A DNA stretch of 64,000 bases from Candidatus Scalindua japonica (GTDB taxonomy: Bacteria; Planctomycetota; Brocadiia; Brocadiales; Scalinduaceae), in the NCBI RefSeq assembly GCF_002443295.1, contig NZ_BAOS01000017.1:62001-126000 (forward strand), written 5' to 3'. How positions within the stretch are numbered: the stretch's first letter is position 1; every line of letters begins with the position of its first letter. The position numbers were made by a program, and so were the translations under genes. Shown here in pieces: positions 1-8,037 of this stretch. Below the pieces are notes generated by a model. The model ran no database searches, was not told where the DNA came from, and saw nothing but the letters and a program-made list of their open reading frames with translations.

Positions 1-768
1 GGTGGTACCATTACTCATTTTGCCGCACCACCGGTTTTAATGGTTGCAGAAAAATGGCACTGGGACCTTGCCTTCATGTTTACAAATTTTGGATATAAGG
101 CCTTAATCGGAATCGCTTGTGCCAATCTACTTTATTACATAATATTCAAATCTGATCTTAAAAAGATGGGAAAATGGAAAAATGCTGAAGAATCCAATCA
201 AAAGGTGGAAATTGATTGGGACATAAGAGACGATGGTGTTCCTGTTGGAGTAACAATAGCCCATATTTTTTTTATGACTTGGACCGTCTTTTTTGCTCAC
301 TATCCGCCGCTATTTCTTGCCGGCTTCCTCTGCTACCTCGGGTTTGCCAAGGCTACTAAACATCATCAAAACCGTACTGATTTAAAACCGGCATTACTGG
401 TAGGATTTTTCCTGGCAGGGCTGGTAATTCACGGAGGATTACAGCAATGGTGGATTGCCCCTGTTCTGGGAAGTTTAAGTGAAGTCCCCCTCATGCTGGG
501 TGCAACCGTATTAACCGCCATAAATGACAATGCAGCAATTACATACTTAAGCTCGCTGGTCCCTGACTTTAATGACAGTATGAAGTATGCAGTAGTCGCC
601 GGCGCCGTTAGCGGTGGAGGATTAACTGTTATCGCCAATGCACCGAACCCGGCAGGGCAGTCTATTCTCCAGAAATTCTTTCCCGATGGCGTTTCTCCAA
701 TATGGCTTCTGGCAGGTGCTTTTGTACCAACTATAATTATGGGACTAGTCTTTATGTTGATAGGATAA
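1..768 (+). CDS. Putative Na+/H+ antiporter, 5' truncated by window edge
   Basis: The frame is open from base 1, so the N-terminus lies outside the window; the 255 codons present end with TAA. The protein is polytopic, with at least five hydrophobic stretches. It has an early GGTITHFAAPP segment, a TAINDNAAITYLSSLVPDF segment and a late AVSGGGLTVIANAPNP segment. These glycine- and asparagine-rich re-entrant-like motifs resemble the ion-transporter-superfamily 'putative Na+/H+ antiporter' family (Pfam Na_H_antiport type). The expected role is inner-membrane cation/proton exchange; substrate and direction cannot be read from sequence. An insertion sequence begins 118 bp downstream and does not interrupt the gene. 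The family call is from memory of the motif pattern; the membrane-transporter assignment is firmer than the substrate. Confidence 0.7.
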   Translation, partial: GGTITHFAAPPVLMVAEKWHWDLAFMFTNFGYKALIGIACANLLYYIIFKSDLKKMGKWKNAEESNQKVEIDWDIRDDGVPVGVTIAHIFFMTWTVFFAHYPPLFLAGFLCYLGFAKATKHHQNRTDLKPALLVGFFLAGLVIHGGLQQWWIAPVLGSLSEVPLMLGATVLTAINDNAAITYLSSLVPDFNDSMKYAVVAGAVSGGGLTVIANAPNPAGQSILQKFFPDGVSPIWLLAGAFVPTIIMGLVFMLIG

Positions 769-886
769 AAAACTCAGACCAGTAACATTTATCTGTTTCA
801 TTAGGATCAACCTTGACATTTCATATGTGACAGCATTTGAGGTGTCCCGCACATGTAACCAGTTAATTTTGTAAGTCTACACCGTT

Positions 887-911
887 GGGAGTATTCCCAT
901 TATTTTGTAAA
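887..911 (+). repeat. Left terminal inverted repeat of the insertion sequence
   Basis: It starts with GGGAGTATTCCCATT and ends TTTTGTAAA. The outermost 12 bases are themselves a small dyad (GGGA, spacer GTAT, TCCC), so each end could fold into a hairpin. The 8-bp target duplication occupies 879-886 just outside. Confidence 0.9.
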
Positions 912-926
912 ATATAAAAAAACATC

Positions 927-955
927 TTGACATCCTCTTTCTTTTCAGCGATACT
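927..955 (+). promoter_or_regulatory. Promoter of the insertion-sequence operon
   Basis: The sequence shows a -35 TTGACA at 927-932, a 17-bp spacer and a -10-like GATACT at 950-955 (4 of 6 consensus positions). Predicted initiation at about 961-963 coincides with the ATG of the methylase at 962, and no Shine-Dalgarno sequence precedes that ATG. The first gene may therefore be translated from a leaderless mRNA. Promoter calls by eye are uncertain. Confidence 0.5.
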
Positions 956-961
956 GCTTTT

Positions 962-1627
962 ATGAATTATCCAGGAGGCAAAGGAGGAGTATTCCAAAAG
1001 TTAATCAATCTTATGCCACCCCATGATGTCTACATAGAGACACATTTGGGCGGTGGCGCAGTTATGCGGAACAAACGTCCTGCCAGAAGTAATATTGGGA
1101 TAGAATTAGACCAGGATGTTGTTGAAATGTGGACGAATGTTAAACCACCAGGTTTTGAATTGGTCCATGATGACGCAATTAATTATCTGAATGATTATCC
1201 TTTCACTGGCAACGAGCTGATATATTGCGACCCACCGTACCTTCGCGAGACAAGAAGGAAGAGTGGTCGGCTCTATAAATATGAATATAGCCATAAAGAC
1301 CACACGGTACTTTTGGAATTATTGAAATCACTTCCCTGCATGGTGATGATATCCGGTTATGAGTCGCTTTTATACAGAGAGTCTTTGAAGGGATGGCATA
1401 CACATAGTTATCAGGCGGCCTGTCACCATGGTGTGGCGACAGAGTGGCTATGGATGAACTATAATATTCCGGTGGAACTACATGAATATCGTTATCTTGG
1501 CAATAACTTTCGTGAACGAGAACGGATAAAGAGAAAAACACAAAGGTGGACGGCGAGACTTCAATCAATGCCAATATTAGAGCGCCAGGCGTTACTCTCT
1601 GCGATGGATATAGTCAGGGAACAATAG
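962..1627 (+). CDS. D12-class N6-adenine DNA methyltransferase (IS passenger gene)
   Basis: The 221-residue protein begins MNYPGGKGG, the FxGGK-type SAM-binding motif I of Dam-like enzymes. IETHLGGGAV follows at about 25-34, and the catalytic DPPY tetrad is at 90-93 in the segment ELIYCDPPYLRE. This is the organisation of class D12 (alpha-group) adenine-N6 methyltransferases, which transfer a methyl group from S-adenosylmethionine to adenine. The motif at the very N-terminus supports this ATG as the true start, although it lacks a ribosome-binding site. The gene lies wholly within the inverted repeats of the insertion sequence and precedes the transposase by 23 bp, so the two are probably co-transcribed. 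The target sequence is unknown. No restriction endonuclease gene is adjacent, so it is an orphan methylase, perhaps modulating transposition or protecting against host restriction; that role is inference. Confidence 0.88.
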   Translation: MNYPGGKGGVFQKLINLMPPHDVYIETHLGGGAVMRNKRPARSNIGIELDQDVVEMWTNVKPPGFELVHDDAINYLNDYPFTGNELIYCDPPYLRETRRKSGRLYKYEYSHKDHTVLLELLKSLPCMVMISGYESLLYRESLKGWHTHSYQAACHHGVATEWLWMNYNIPVELHEYRYLGNNFRERERIKRKTQRWTARLQSMPILERQALLSAMDIVREQ

Positions 1628-1650
1628 AAATATTTTAAGAGGAGATATTT

Positions 1651-3066
1651 TTGGGTTTTGCGGCGAGAAAAGCAGAGTCATCAGAGAACTGGAGAACTTT
1701 ATTTTATGACTTTTTGGACAAGCGACTTGACAAGATTGAGCGAGAGTACCCAATGGAAGATTTAGGAGAAATCTCAAAAGCTGTTTTTCAGGAAAGATCC
1801 GAAATATTGGGTCAGATGATCCTTGGATTGATAAAGAGGAAGTTCGGTCATTTATTGAATCAGCAAAATTGTGACTGCCCCGATTGCGGCAAAAGCATGC
1901 AAAGGCACGACAAATTATCCAGGACAATCCAGACCCTTGCGGGTCAATTTGAATTGGAGAGACCTTATTTTTATTGCAGAGCGTGCAGTTTTGGAAATTA
2001 TCCATTAGATGAAGCCCTTGGGTTGTCTCGATCCTCGAAACAGTATGATATACAGGATGTTGAAGCCTGGTTGTCTAGCGAAACCGCTTATGAGACGGCC
2101 AGCGAGACCTACGAGAGGATAACTGGTGTAAAGCTAAGCGAACATCATATGCATGAGGCCACGAATACCATAGGTCAGGAAGTGGGGATTTTAGATATCT
2201 GTCCGTCTAAAGAAGAGATTCACAAAAAGATAGAAAACATCTCAAAGAATAAGTTTCGTCGTCCCATTATGATGCTCGCCCTGGATGGAGCCCACGGCCC
2301 GATGCGTCCAGAGCCCAGCCCTCACCGCCGCAAAGAGAAAAGAGGAAAAGGAGAATGGAAAGAGATTAAAGGTTTTAGGCTTTATCTCATCGATGGTACA
2401 AGCATTAATCATTTAATCAGCTGGCATCAGGTCTGCGAAGATCACGAATTAGCTCAAGATCTAGTGAAGATCAAGGAGGCAGGTCTTATCCCCGAAGCGG
2501 AGATACGCTTGGGAATCATAGGAGACGGAGCTCACTGGATTTGGAACCGTTGCAAAGAGATATTTCCCTCAGCAAAAGAAATCCTCGACTACTACCATTG
2601 CTCAGAGTATGTACATGGTGTGGGTAACGCACATTATGGAAAAGAGACAAGAGAGTCTCGCCAGTGGTGCGAGGCGACTTTGACAAGAATACATTTTGGC
2701 GACCACGAAGATGTGCTTGGCGGTCTTGGAAAGATGAAAGCGCAAACTCAAGAGGTTCAGGATAAAATTGATAAGTTTTATACCTACCTTACAAATCATT
2801 GCGAAAAGATGCATTACGATACCACCAAGCGAGGAGGGTATCACATTGGTAGCGGTGCGATTGAAAGCGCTAATAAATTCATTAGCCATACAAGGCTTAA
2901 ACGATCAGGAGCTTGGTGGTATGCCCAAAATGCTAATAACATGCTCAAGATCAGATGTGCGAAATATAACGGTACGTACGATAAAATTATCGAAAAATAC
3001 AAAAAAGACGACCAAGAAAGAATTAAAAACAAAAAATCTAGGAAAAGTCTCCGACTCGTTAAATAA
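1651..3066 (+). CDS. ISKra4-family transposase
   Basis: The 471-residue protein starts at TTG behind a good ribosome-binding site (AAGAGGAGA, about 1636-1645). The N-terminal part holds a zinc-ribbon-like set of cysteines (C76-x2-C79 and C109-x2-C112). The DDE core shows LALDGAHG with D212, GIIGDGAHWIWN with D292, and IGSGAIESANK with E405, followed by RLKRSGAWW. The GDGAxWIWN and GSGxIESAxK signatures are typical of ISKra4 transposases. The protein appears full length, without frameshifts. The stop lies 1 bp before the right inverted repeat. Position and spacing suggest an operon with the upstream methylase. ISLre2 was considered, but the C-terminal motif fits ISKra4 better. Confidence 0.9.
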   Translation: MGFAARKAESSENWRTLFYDFLDKRLDKIEREYPMEDLGEISKAVFQERSEILGQMILGLIKRKFGHLLNQQNCDCPDCGKSMQRHDKLSRTIQTLAGQFELERPYFYCRACSFGNYPLDEALGLSRSSKQYDIQDVEAWLSSETAYETASETYERITGVKLSEHHMHEATNTIGQEVGILDICPSKEEIHKKIENISKNKFRRPIMMLALDGAHGPMRPEPSPHRRKEKRGKGEWKEIKGFRLYLIDGTSINHLISWHQVCEDHELAQDLVKIKEAGLIPEAEIRLGIIGDGAHWIWNRCKEIFPSAKEILDYYHCSEYVHGVGNAHYGKETRESRQWCEATLTRIHFGDHEDVLGGLGKMKAQTQEVQDKIDKFYTYLTNHCEKMHYDTTKRGGYHIGSGAIESANKFISHTRLKRSGAWWYAQNANNMLKIRCAKYNGTYDKIIEKYKKDDQERIKNKKSRKSLRLVK

Positions 3067-3067
3067 A

Positions 3068-3092
3068 TTTACAAAAAAATGGGAATACTCCC
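3068..3092 (-). repeat. Right terminal inverted repeat of the insertion sequence
   Basis: This is the reverse complement of the left end with a single mismatch (an A in the left end is T here). The second copy of the ACACCGTT target duplication follows at 3093-3100. Confidence 0.9.
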
Positions 3093-3100
3093 ACACCGTT

Positions 3101-3721
3101 TTATCCTTCAGGGACAGACTCATTCTCTATTTCTACGTTTTTTATCATAAATATAAATTCATAGTTTTTTAAATAAGAGTCAAACTGGATAGGCAAAATA
3201 AGAAAAAAAGTAGAATCTTTAAGAACCTTCCCATCTCCCTCATATGAGTACTCCGGAAGCATACCATGATCCAAATAGTCAATTTCTTGACCTGTAACTG
3301 AAGTCCATCCATCACCAAAATCCCCTCCGGGTCCCGGCCAAATATTTATCCATATATTCCCCTCGCTTATTGATTTTGGGCCAACCCTTATTGGATTTAT
3401 ATAGCGGTTGTTGGATATATAATTCCACATCTCAAAAGAGTACCTCCATCCAAATAGAATATTGTTAGATTCTCCCGATGGGCCTATATATTCTGCCTTG
3501 TCCGCATCAAAATATATACTGTTTTCTGTCTTGTTATATATAGACACCCAGATGTGTTCGGAAGTGGGGACAAATTGGAATGAAACGTCCTTATCTTCGA
3601 ATTTGAGATCTTCTACATAAGGATCTATAAGCAAAAAACTATACTGATATGGACGGTAAGTACAACCGGCAAAAGACAATAACAAAGTTATAAAGAAAAT
3701 TTTTCTTAATATTAAAAACAC
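3101..3721 (-). CDS. Hypothetical lipoprotein
   Basis: The 206-residue protein has an N-terminal signal (FLILRKIFFITLLLSFAGC) ending in a lipobox with the acceptor cysteine at residue 20, so it is predicted to be lipid-anchored after signal peptidase II cleavage. The mature part is rich in aromatic residues and contains no motif I recognise; its alternating pattern suggests beta structure. The insertion-sequence target duplication starts immediately after its stop codon, so the gene survived the insertion but lost its original 3' flank. No clear operon partner is visible. Function unknown. Confidence 0.7.
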   Translation of the reverse strand: MFLILRKIFFITLLLSFAGCTYRPYQYSFLLIDPYVEDLKFEDKDVSFQFVPTSEHIWVSIYNKTENSIYFDADKAEYIGPSGESNNILFGWRYSFEMWNYISNNRYINPIRVGPKSISEGNIWINIWPGPGGDFGDGWTSVTGQEIDYLDHGMLPEYSYEGDGKVLKDSTFFLILPIQFDSYLKNYEFIFMIKNVEIENESVPEG

Positions 3722-4322
3722 TTATTTATTAACAGGATTTAAATGTTACCGCATTTGATAACCACTACTCTGCAATCTCTCCCGGTTTTTCACTATTCAT
3801 AAGGTATACTTCTTTCATCTTCTACTGTTTTTCAATGGCTTATATCAAACCGATACTGTGAAGCGCCCCCCCATATCGATTAATATTTGAGCCAGTGCCG
3901 GAGTTTTATTCGCAACCAGTGTGCCTCAGGAATCAGTCTGGTTCGGTGCAGACATTCAGGTTTCGCTTCCTCTCTGTACAGTTTTACTTTGTTTAAATAA
4001 AGCCTCCTCAAGACACTCTTTTGTAAAAATCCCATTTAAGACAGAGGTTCACCCAACAATTTTTAGTGCTCCCCTTAGTAGTTGGGATTTATAAAAACCT
4101 TATGCAACACCTTAAATCGAAGTAACTTACTACCGTTATTCTAAGCAAAACAACTAAAATATCAATTAAAATAATAAAAGCGACACACATTATTATATTT
4201 TCGAAAGAATAGATAAAAGGTTTAGGTAAAATTGCTTAAAATATCCTTTTTTACAACCAGAGTTTTTCTTTTTTTAGCAGACTAAGGATCTACACACTTA
4301 AAGATAAAACGGTAAATCTATG
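3722..4322. other. Intergenic region without a supported gene
   Basis: About 600 bp, low in GC near 4120-4320. The minus strand has one 51-codon open frame (3880-4035) that I do not recognise and would not call. No RNA gene, transposon end or convincing terminator was seen. Confidence 0.5.
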
Positions 4323-4351
4323 TTGACACACTCTGGTTAAATCAATAAAAT
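4323..4351 (+). promoter_or_regulatory. Sigma70-type promoter upstream of the cNMP-binding protein
   Basis: TTGACA at 4323-4328, a 17-bp spacer and TAAAAT at 4346-4351 match the consensus at 11 of 12 positions. It faces the gene starting at 4442 and would give a leader of roughly 85 nt. Confidence 0.6.
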
Positions 4352-4441
4352 AACATCACGAAAAGCTCAAATGCAAATTACTTATACAAATGAAGTATAG
4401 TGTCTCAATTTTATTTCTGTTCAGAGGTTATTCTAAATATA

Positions 4442-4864
4442 ATGGATACAAAAGGGTTGTTATATACAAGGAAGAAAATACACTTTAAAGAAGGTGATAT
4501 CATCTTTAAAGAAAATGAAGAAAATTGCAAAGAAATGTATGTCATTGATTCCGGAAGAGTAAATATAGTGAAAAAAGTCGGGGATACCGACATCACTTTA
4601 ACTACACTGGATGAAGGTGATTTCTTTGGAGAGATGTCTTTAATAACCGGAAGTAAACGAAGTGCCTCGGCAATAGCTCATACAAAGTGCAAGCTTCATA
4701 CTATGGATAAAGAAACATTTGAATCCAATCTCTCAAAAAATATAATTTTTACGAAACAAATACTTGAAACACTTGCCCATCGACTTGAAGCCACCGACAC
4801 AAATCTCAAACGCCACATCCAGAGAACTGCAAGACTATCCAAAGTATTTAATGTAACTGGATAA
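4442..4864 (+). CDS. Stand-alone cyclic nucleotide-binding domain protein
   Basis: From the ATG at 4442 the protein has 140 residues and is essentially one cNMP-binding beta-roll: KIHFKEGDIIFKENE, then CKEMYVIDSGRVNIVKK, then the phosphate-binding cassette FFGEMSLITGSKRSASA, whose arginine (SKRSA) is the usual cyclic phosphate ligand. A short helical tail follows with no winged-helix DNA-binding domain, so it is not a CRP-type transcription factor. A GTG at 4400 would add 14 residues of non-family sequence (VSQFYFCSEVILNI); neither start has a strong ribosome-binding site, and I prefer 4442 because the domain begins soon after it. It may act as a small cNMP sensor for another protein. A good promoter lies at 4323-4351. 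Confidence 0.8.
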   Translation: MDTKGLLYTRKKIHFKEGDIIFKENEENCKEMYVIDSGRVNIVKKVGDTDITLTTLDEGDFFGEMSLITGSKRSASAIAHTKCKLHTMDKETFESNLSKNIIFTKQILETLAHRLEATDTNLKRHIQRTARLSKVFNVTG

Positions 4865-5043
4865 GTATACATAAAACATCTGACTTCATTCTGACAGGGA
4901 TTGGGATAACGAGTAAATTCAAGCCTTCAACGTTTTTGCCAGGAGGAGGATGAGATACATTCCCTACTTATTGAGAACTTACTATATTCTCATTCTATTT
5001 TGTATATAATAAACTTGGAACTATCGTTAGATATTTTTCAATC

Positions 5044-6930
5044 ATGAAAGAACTACAGGATATAACCAAATGGCTTCCTACTACAAAAAAGGAAGTGGAA
5101 ATGCGTGGATGGAGCGAACTTGATGTTATCCTTATCTCCGGTGATGCGTATGTTGACCATCCGTCATTTGGACCTGCCGTAATTGGCAGGATTATTGAAA
5201 ATGAAGGATACAGAGTCGCTATTATATCTCAACCCAACTGGCAGGATGATTTGCGCGATTTCAAAAAACTTGGCAAGCCCGGATTTTTCTTTGGAGTAAC
5301 CGCAGGCTGTATGGACTCCATGGTAAACCATTATACCGCAAACAAAAGGCTTCGTTCTACAGATGCCTATACTCCCGGTGGAAAATCCGGTTTTCGTCCG
5401 GATTATGCAGTTAACACATATTCAAAGATCTTAAAATCTATTTATCCTGATGTTCCTGTTATAATTGGGGGCATAGAGGCGTCATTAAGAAGAATCACGC
5501 ACTATGACTACTGGTCGGATCAACTGATTCCTTCCATTCTCACAACAAGTGGCGCTGACCTGCTGGTATATGGAATGGGAGAAATGCCACTCAAGGAAAT
5601 CCTCAAACTTCTGTCAAAAGGGGTCCCCTTTCATCAACTGACAATGGTAAAACAAACAGCATATATAAGGGATCAAAGTAAAGGTATTCCAAAGAACAAA
5701 AACTGGAAAGATATAGTGATTAATTCACATCAAAACTGTGTTGAAGACAAGAAAGCCTTTGCCGCAAATTTTAAACAGGTAGAACAGGAATCAAATAAGG
5801 TTTTTGCAGATAGAATTATCCAGAATATTGCAAAGAGCAGCCTGATAATAAACCCTCCTTTTCAAACTATGACTGAAAAAGAGATAGACACTTTCTTTGA
5901 CTTGCCTTATACAAGACTCCCTCATCCTAAATACAAAAAACGCGGCGCTATTCCCGCCTACGAGATGATAAAATTCTCGATCAATATGCACCGAGGATGC
6001 TTTGGAGGATGCAGTTTCTGCACTATCTCTGCACATCAGGGAAAGTTCATTGCTAGTCGTTCACAAAAATCTATTTTGAATGAAGTTGATCAAGTAGTTA
6101 ATATGCCTGATTTTAAGGGATATATTTCTGACCTCGGAGGCCCATCTGCCAACATGTACAAAATGAAAGGCGCGGTGCAGGAAATATGCGACAAATGCAG
6201 CGCGCCTTCATGTATTCATCCTGTAATCTGTAGTAACCTGGACACTAGCCATTCCCAGATAATCGCAATTTATCGTAAAGTAGATGCGCATCCTAAAGTA
6301 AAGAAGGCATTTGTCGGAAGCGGAATCCGGCATGATCTACTGACAAAAAGTTATAACAAAAAAGCAGATGCGTCTATTGATGATTACCTGTTACAGCTCT
6401 TAACCCGCCATGTTTCCGGAAGGCTTAAAGTAGCCCCGGAACATACATCTGCCGATACCCTTAAAATCATGAGAAAACCACTTTTTGATCACTTTAAAGC
6501 GTTCAAAAAACAATTTGATGATATCGACAGAAAATTCGGGCTTAATCAGCAACTTGTTCCCTACTTTATATCAGGTCACCCCGGCTGCAGAGAAGAAGAC
6601 ATGGCAAACCTCGCAGTGGAAACCAGAGAACTCGGCTTCAAGTTAGAATACGTACAGGATTTTACTCCCACCCCTATGACCGTCGCTACCGTTATGTATT
6701 ATTCCGACTACCATCCTTACACTTTAAAAAAACACTACACAGCAAAATCAAAGCAGGAAAAGATCACCCAGCATCGATTCTTTTTCTGGTACAAGAAAGA
6801 AAACCAGAATTGGATAAGAAAAAGGCTCATTAATGCTAAAAGGCCGAACCTGTTAAAAAGACTCCTCGGTCCTGACAAAAAAGGATTAAACCAACAAACA
6901 AGGTCCCGCAATAAGACACTAAGACATTAA
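5044..6930 (+). CDS. ygiQ: YgiQ family radical SAM protein
   Basis: The 628-residue protein matches the UPF0313/YgiQ family. The N-terminal part carries DVILISGDAYVDHPSFG and the B12-binding-like segment VPVIIGGIEASLRRITHYDYW. The radical SAM cluster motif is at C319-x3-C323-x2-C326 (HRGCFGGCSFCTIS), and a C-terminal extension includes the characteristic VQDFTPTPMTVATVMYYS. Such enzymes bind a 4Fe-4S cluster and S-adenosylmethionine; the reaction is not established. Length is typical of the family. It is convergent with the MarR-type gene downstream (22 bp between stops). No upstream partner suggests an operon. Confidence 0.93.
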   Translation: MKELQDITKWLPTTKKEVEMRGWSELDVILISGDAYVDHPSFGPAVIGRIIENEGYRVAIISQPNWQDDLRDFKKLGKPGFFFGVTAGCMDSMVNHYTANKRLRSTDAYTPGGKSGFRPDYAVNTYSKILKSIYPDVPVIIGGIEASLRRITHYDYWSDQLIPSILTTSGADLLVYGMGEMPLKEILKLLSKGVPFHQLTMVKQTAYIRDQSKGIPKNKNWKDIVINSHQNCVEDKKAFAANFKQVEQESNKVFADRIIQNIAKSSLIINPPFQTMTEKEIDTFFDLPYTRLPHPKYKKRGAIPAYEMIKFSINMHRGCFGGCSFCTISAHQGKFIASRSQKSILNEVDQVVNMPDFKGYISDLGGPSANMYKMKGAVQEICDKCSAPSCIHPVICSNLDTSHSQIIAIYRKVDAHPKVKKAFVGSGIRHDLLTKSYNKKADASIDDYLLQLLTRHVSGRLKVAPEHTSADTLKIMRKPLFDHFKAFKKQFDDIDRKFGLNQQLVPYFISGHPGCREEDMANLAVETRELGFKLEYVQDFTPTPMTVATVMYYSDYHPYTLKKHYTAKSKQEKITQHRFFFWYKKENQNWIRKRLINAKRPNLLKRLLGPDKKGLNQQTRSRNKTLRH

Positions 6931-6952
6931 TAAATCCTAATACCATTTTATT

Positions 6953-7540
6953 TTAATCATTAAAATAATCCACTACACTCAACGTTTCGATATTCTTTTT
7001 CCCTAAATCATCCAGAATATCTTTAGGGCATTTATCGGTAAGCAGCAACAGGCACTTATTATCGCCCTTGAGCTCTCCCACACCTTGAACATTGTAATCG
7101 AGTATTTTTTCATCTGGAATTCTTGACTCCTCAAGAAAAAACCCGAGAAAATTCCAGCCCATCTTTGATATTACCATGTACGTTATCTCTGAATGCTCAC
7201 TCGCACCATAAATCGCTAAACTCACTTCTCTACCTTCAACCGCCTTTAGAATCCGGGCTTCTATGTCACTTCTGACCTCTTTATAATAGTGAATATTTCG
7301 GTCGAAGAACTTATACGCCAGATGTGTCTTCTCCCTCAATCCTTCCGGAGTGATATGATATGTAACACGCCTTGGATTTACACCTTCCTTCATGATAAAA
7401 CCCTTTTGGATCAAGCGCTTCAGGGCAAAATTCACTGATGCGACATTAAGTTCCATTTGAGAAGAAAGTTTTCTTTGCGAGACAGAAGAGTCCGCCTCTA
7501 CAGTCTTAAGTATTTGAAAATCGTTATGATCTTTTTTCAT
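6953..7540 (-). CDS. MarR-type winged-helix regulator, EPS-associated type
   Basis: The 195-residue protein has an N-terminal winged helix: FQILKTVEADSSVSQRKLSSQMELNVASVNFALKRLIQKGFI, then a wing with PRRVTYHITPEGLREK. This order resembles the EPS-associated MarR-family regulators found next to exopolysaccharide clusters. From about residue 100 there is an additional Rossmann-like region (EVSLAIYGASEHSEITYMVI) like the nucleotide-sugar/CoA-binding folds of glycan enzymes, so it may sense a metabolite. There is no polysaccharide operon immediately adjacent; the nearest glycan gene is the glycosyltransferase at 13.6 kb. The 500-bp region upstream contains the palindrome cluster at 7836-7917, which might be an operator, though 300 bp separates them. 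Confidence 0.75.
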   Translation of the reverse strand: MKKDHNDFQILKTVEADSSVSQRKLSSQMELNVASVNFALKRLIQKGFIMKEGVNPRRVTYHITPEGLREKTHLAYKFFDRNIHYYKEVRSDIEARILKAVEGREVSLAIYGASEHSEITYMVISKMGWNFLGFFLEESRIPDEKILDYNVQGVGELKGDNKCLLLLTDKCPKDILDDLGKKNIETLSVVDYFND

Positions 7541-7835
7541 CGTAACACTCCCTATATAAAAATTTTATATATTACATTAAATAGGTAATTATTTCCCACA
7601 CAAATTTATTGCATTTGTGATTATACCATTCCCTCAACAGTGCTCAAGAAAACGATTCATAATTACCAGTATGTTTATTATAGTTAGCAAAAAATGTGCC
7701 TAAAAACAGAAACGACAGACACTACACCAACTAAACGTTTATATTGTCTAATAAGTGATTATAGTAGAATTAATTATGAAAACAACAATAATTTCTCTAT
7801 TTTCTATTTATAGTAAAAAAAGAAACAGAAAAACA

Positions 7836-7917
7836 GGCACAATAGTGTGTCATTGCACACTATTGTGCCGTCACACTATTGTGCAATGACACGCTCTCAC
7901 GTAGCCACAATAGTGTG
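7836..7917. repeat. Cluster of four 12-bp near-palindromes
   Basis: The 12-mer CACAATAGTGTG occurs at 7838-7849 and 7906-7917. Its reverse complement CACACTATTGTG occurs at 7856-7867 and 7872-7883. The first pair forms a perfect 14-bp inverted repeat (GGCACAATAGTGTG at 7836-7849 and its complement at 7856-7869) around the loop TCATTG. Copies carry a flanking CATTG or CAATG, so the whole is a nest of overlapping dyads. The rest of 7541-8037 shows no gene. It could be a regulator-binding array or the remains of a short interspersed repeat; I cannot decide between them. Confidence 0.8.
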
Positions 7918-7959
7918 CAATGGCATATCAAAGTGGTCCAAAAGCATTTATCAAACAAA

Positions 7960-8022
7960 CTAAAATATAAAAAACACCAATTCATTGTTCCTGAAAACGC
8001 TCATGTCCAGAAACAATGAATT
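7960..8022 (-). terminator. Intrinsic terminator downstream of the 8038 gene
   Basis: On the minus strand a 15-bp stem (arms 8008-8022 and 7979-7993, one wobble pair) with a 14-nt loop is followed by GGTGTTTTTTATATTTT. It lies 15 bp after the stop of the 102-residue gene and probably ends the transcript that starts with the TraB-family gene. Confidence 0.75.
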
Positions 8023-8037
8023 AAGCAGGCTAAACAC

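Larger units (their letters stand above)
887..3092 (+). mobile_element. ISKra4-family-like insertion sequence carrying a DNA adenine methylase
   Basis: The element is 2206 bp long and its ends are 25-bp inverted repeats (887-911 and 3068-3092) matching at 24 of 25 positions. It is flanked by a perfect 8-bp direct duplication, ACACCGTT, at 879-886 and 3093-3100. Inside are two genes on the same strand 23 bp apart: a D12-class adenine methyltransferase and a transposase with ISKra4-type motifs. Perfect target duplication, nearly perfect ends and two intact frames indicate a recent, probably functional insertion. The right copy of the duplication abuts the stop codon of the neighbouring lipoprotein gene (3101), so no gene was broken. 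Confidence 0.9.

Noticed and set aside
962-1627. Restriction-modification system
   Set aside because: No endonuclease or specificity gene lies next to the methylase; its partner within the inverted repeats is a transposase.
3880-4035. 51-codon minus-strand open frame
   Set aside because: No recognised similarity, no ribosome-binding site, and located in low-information sequence.
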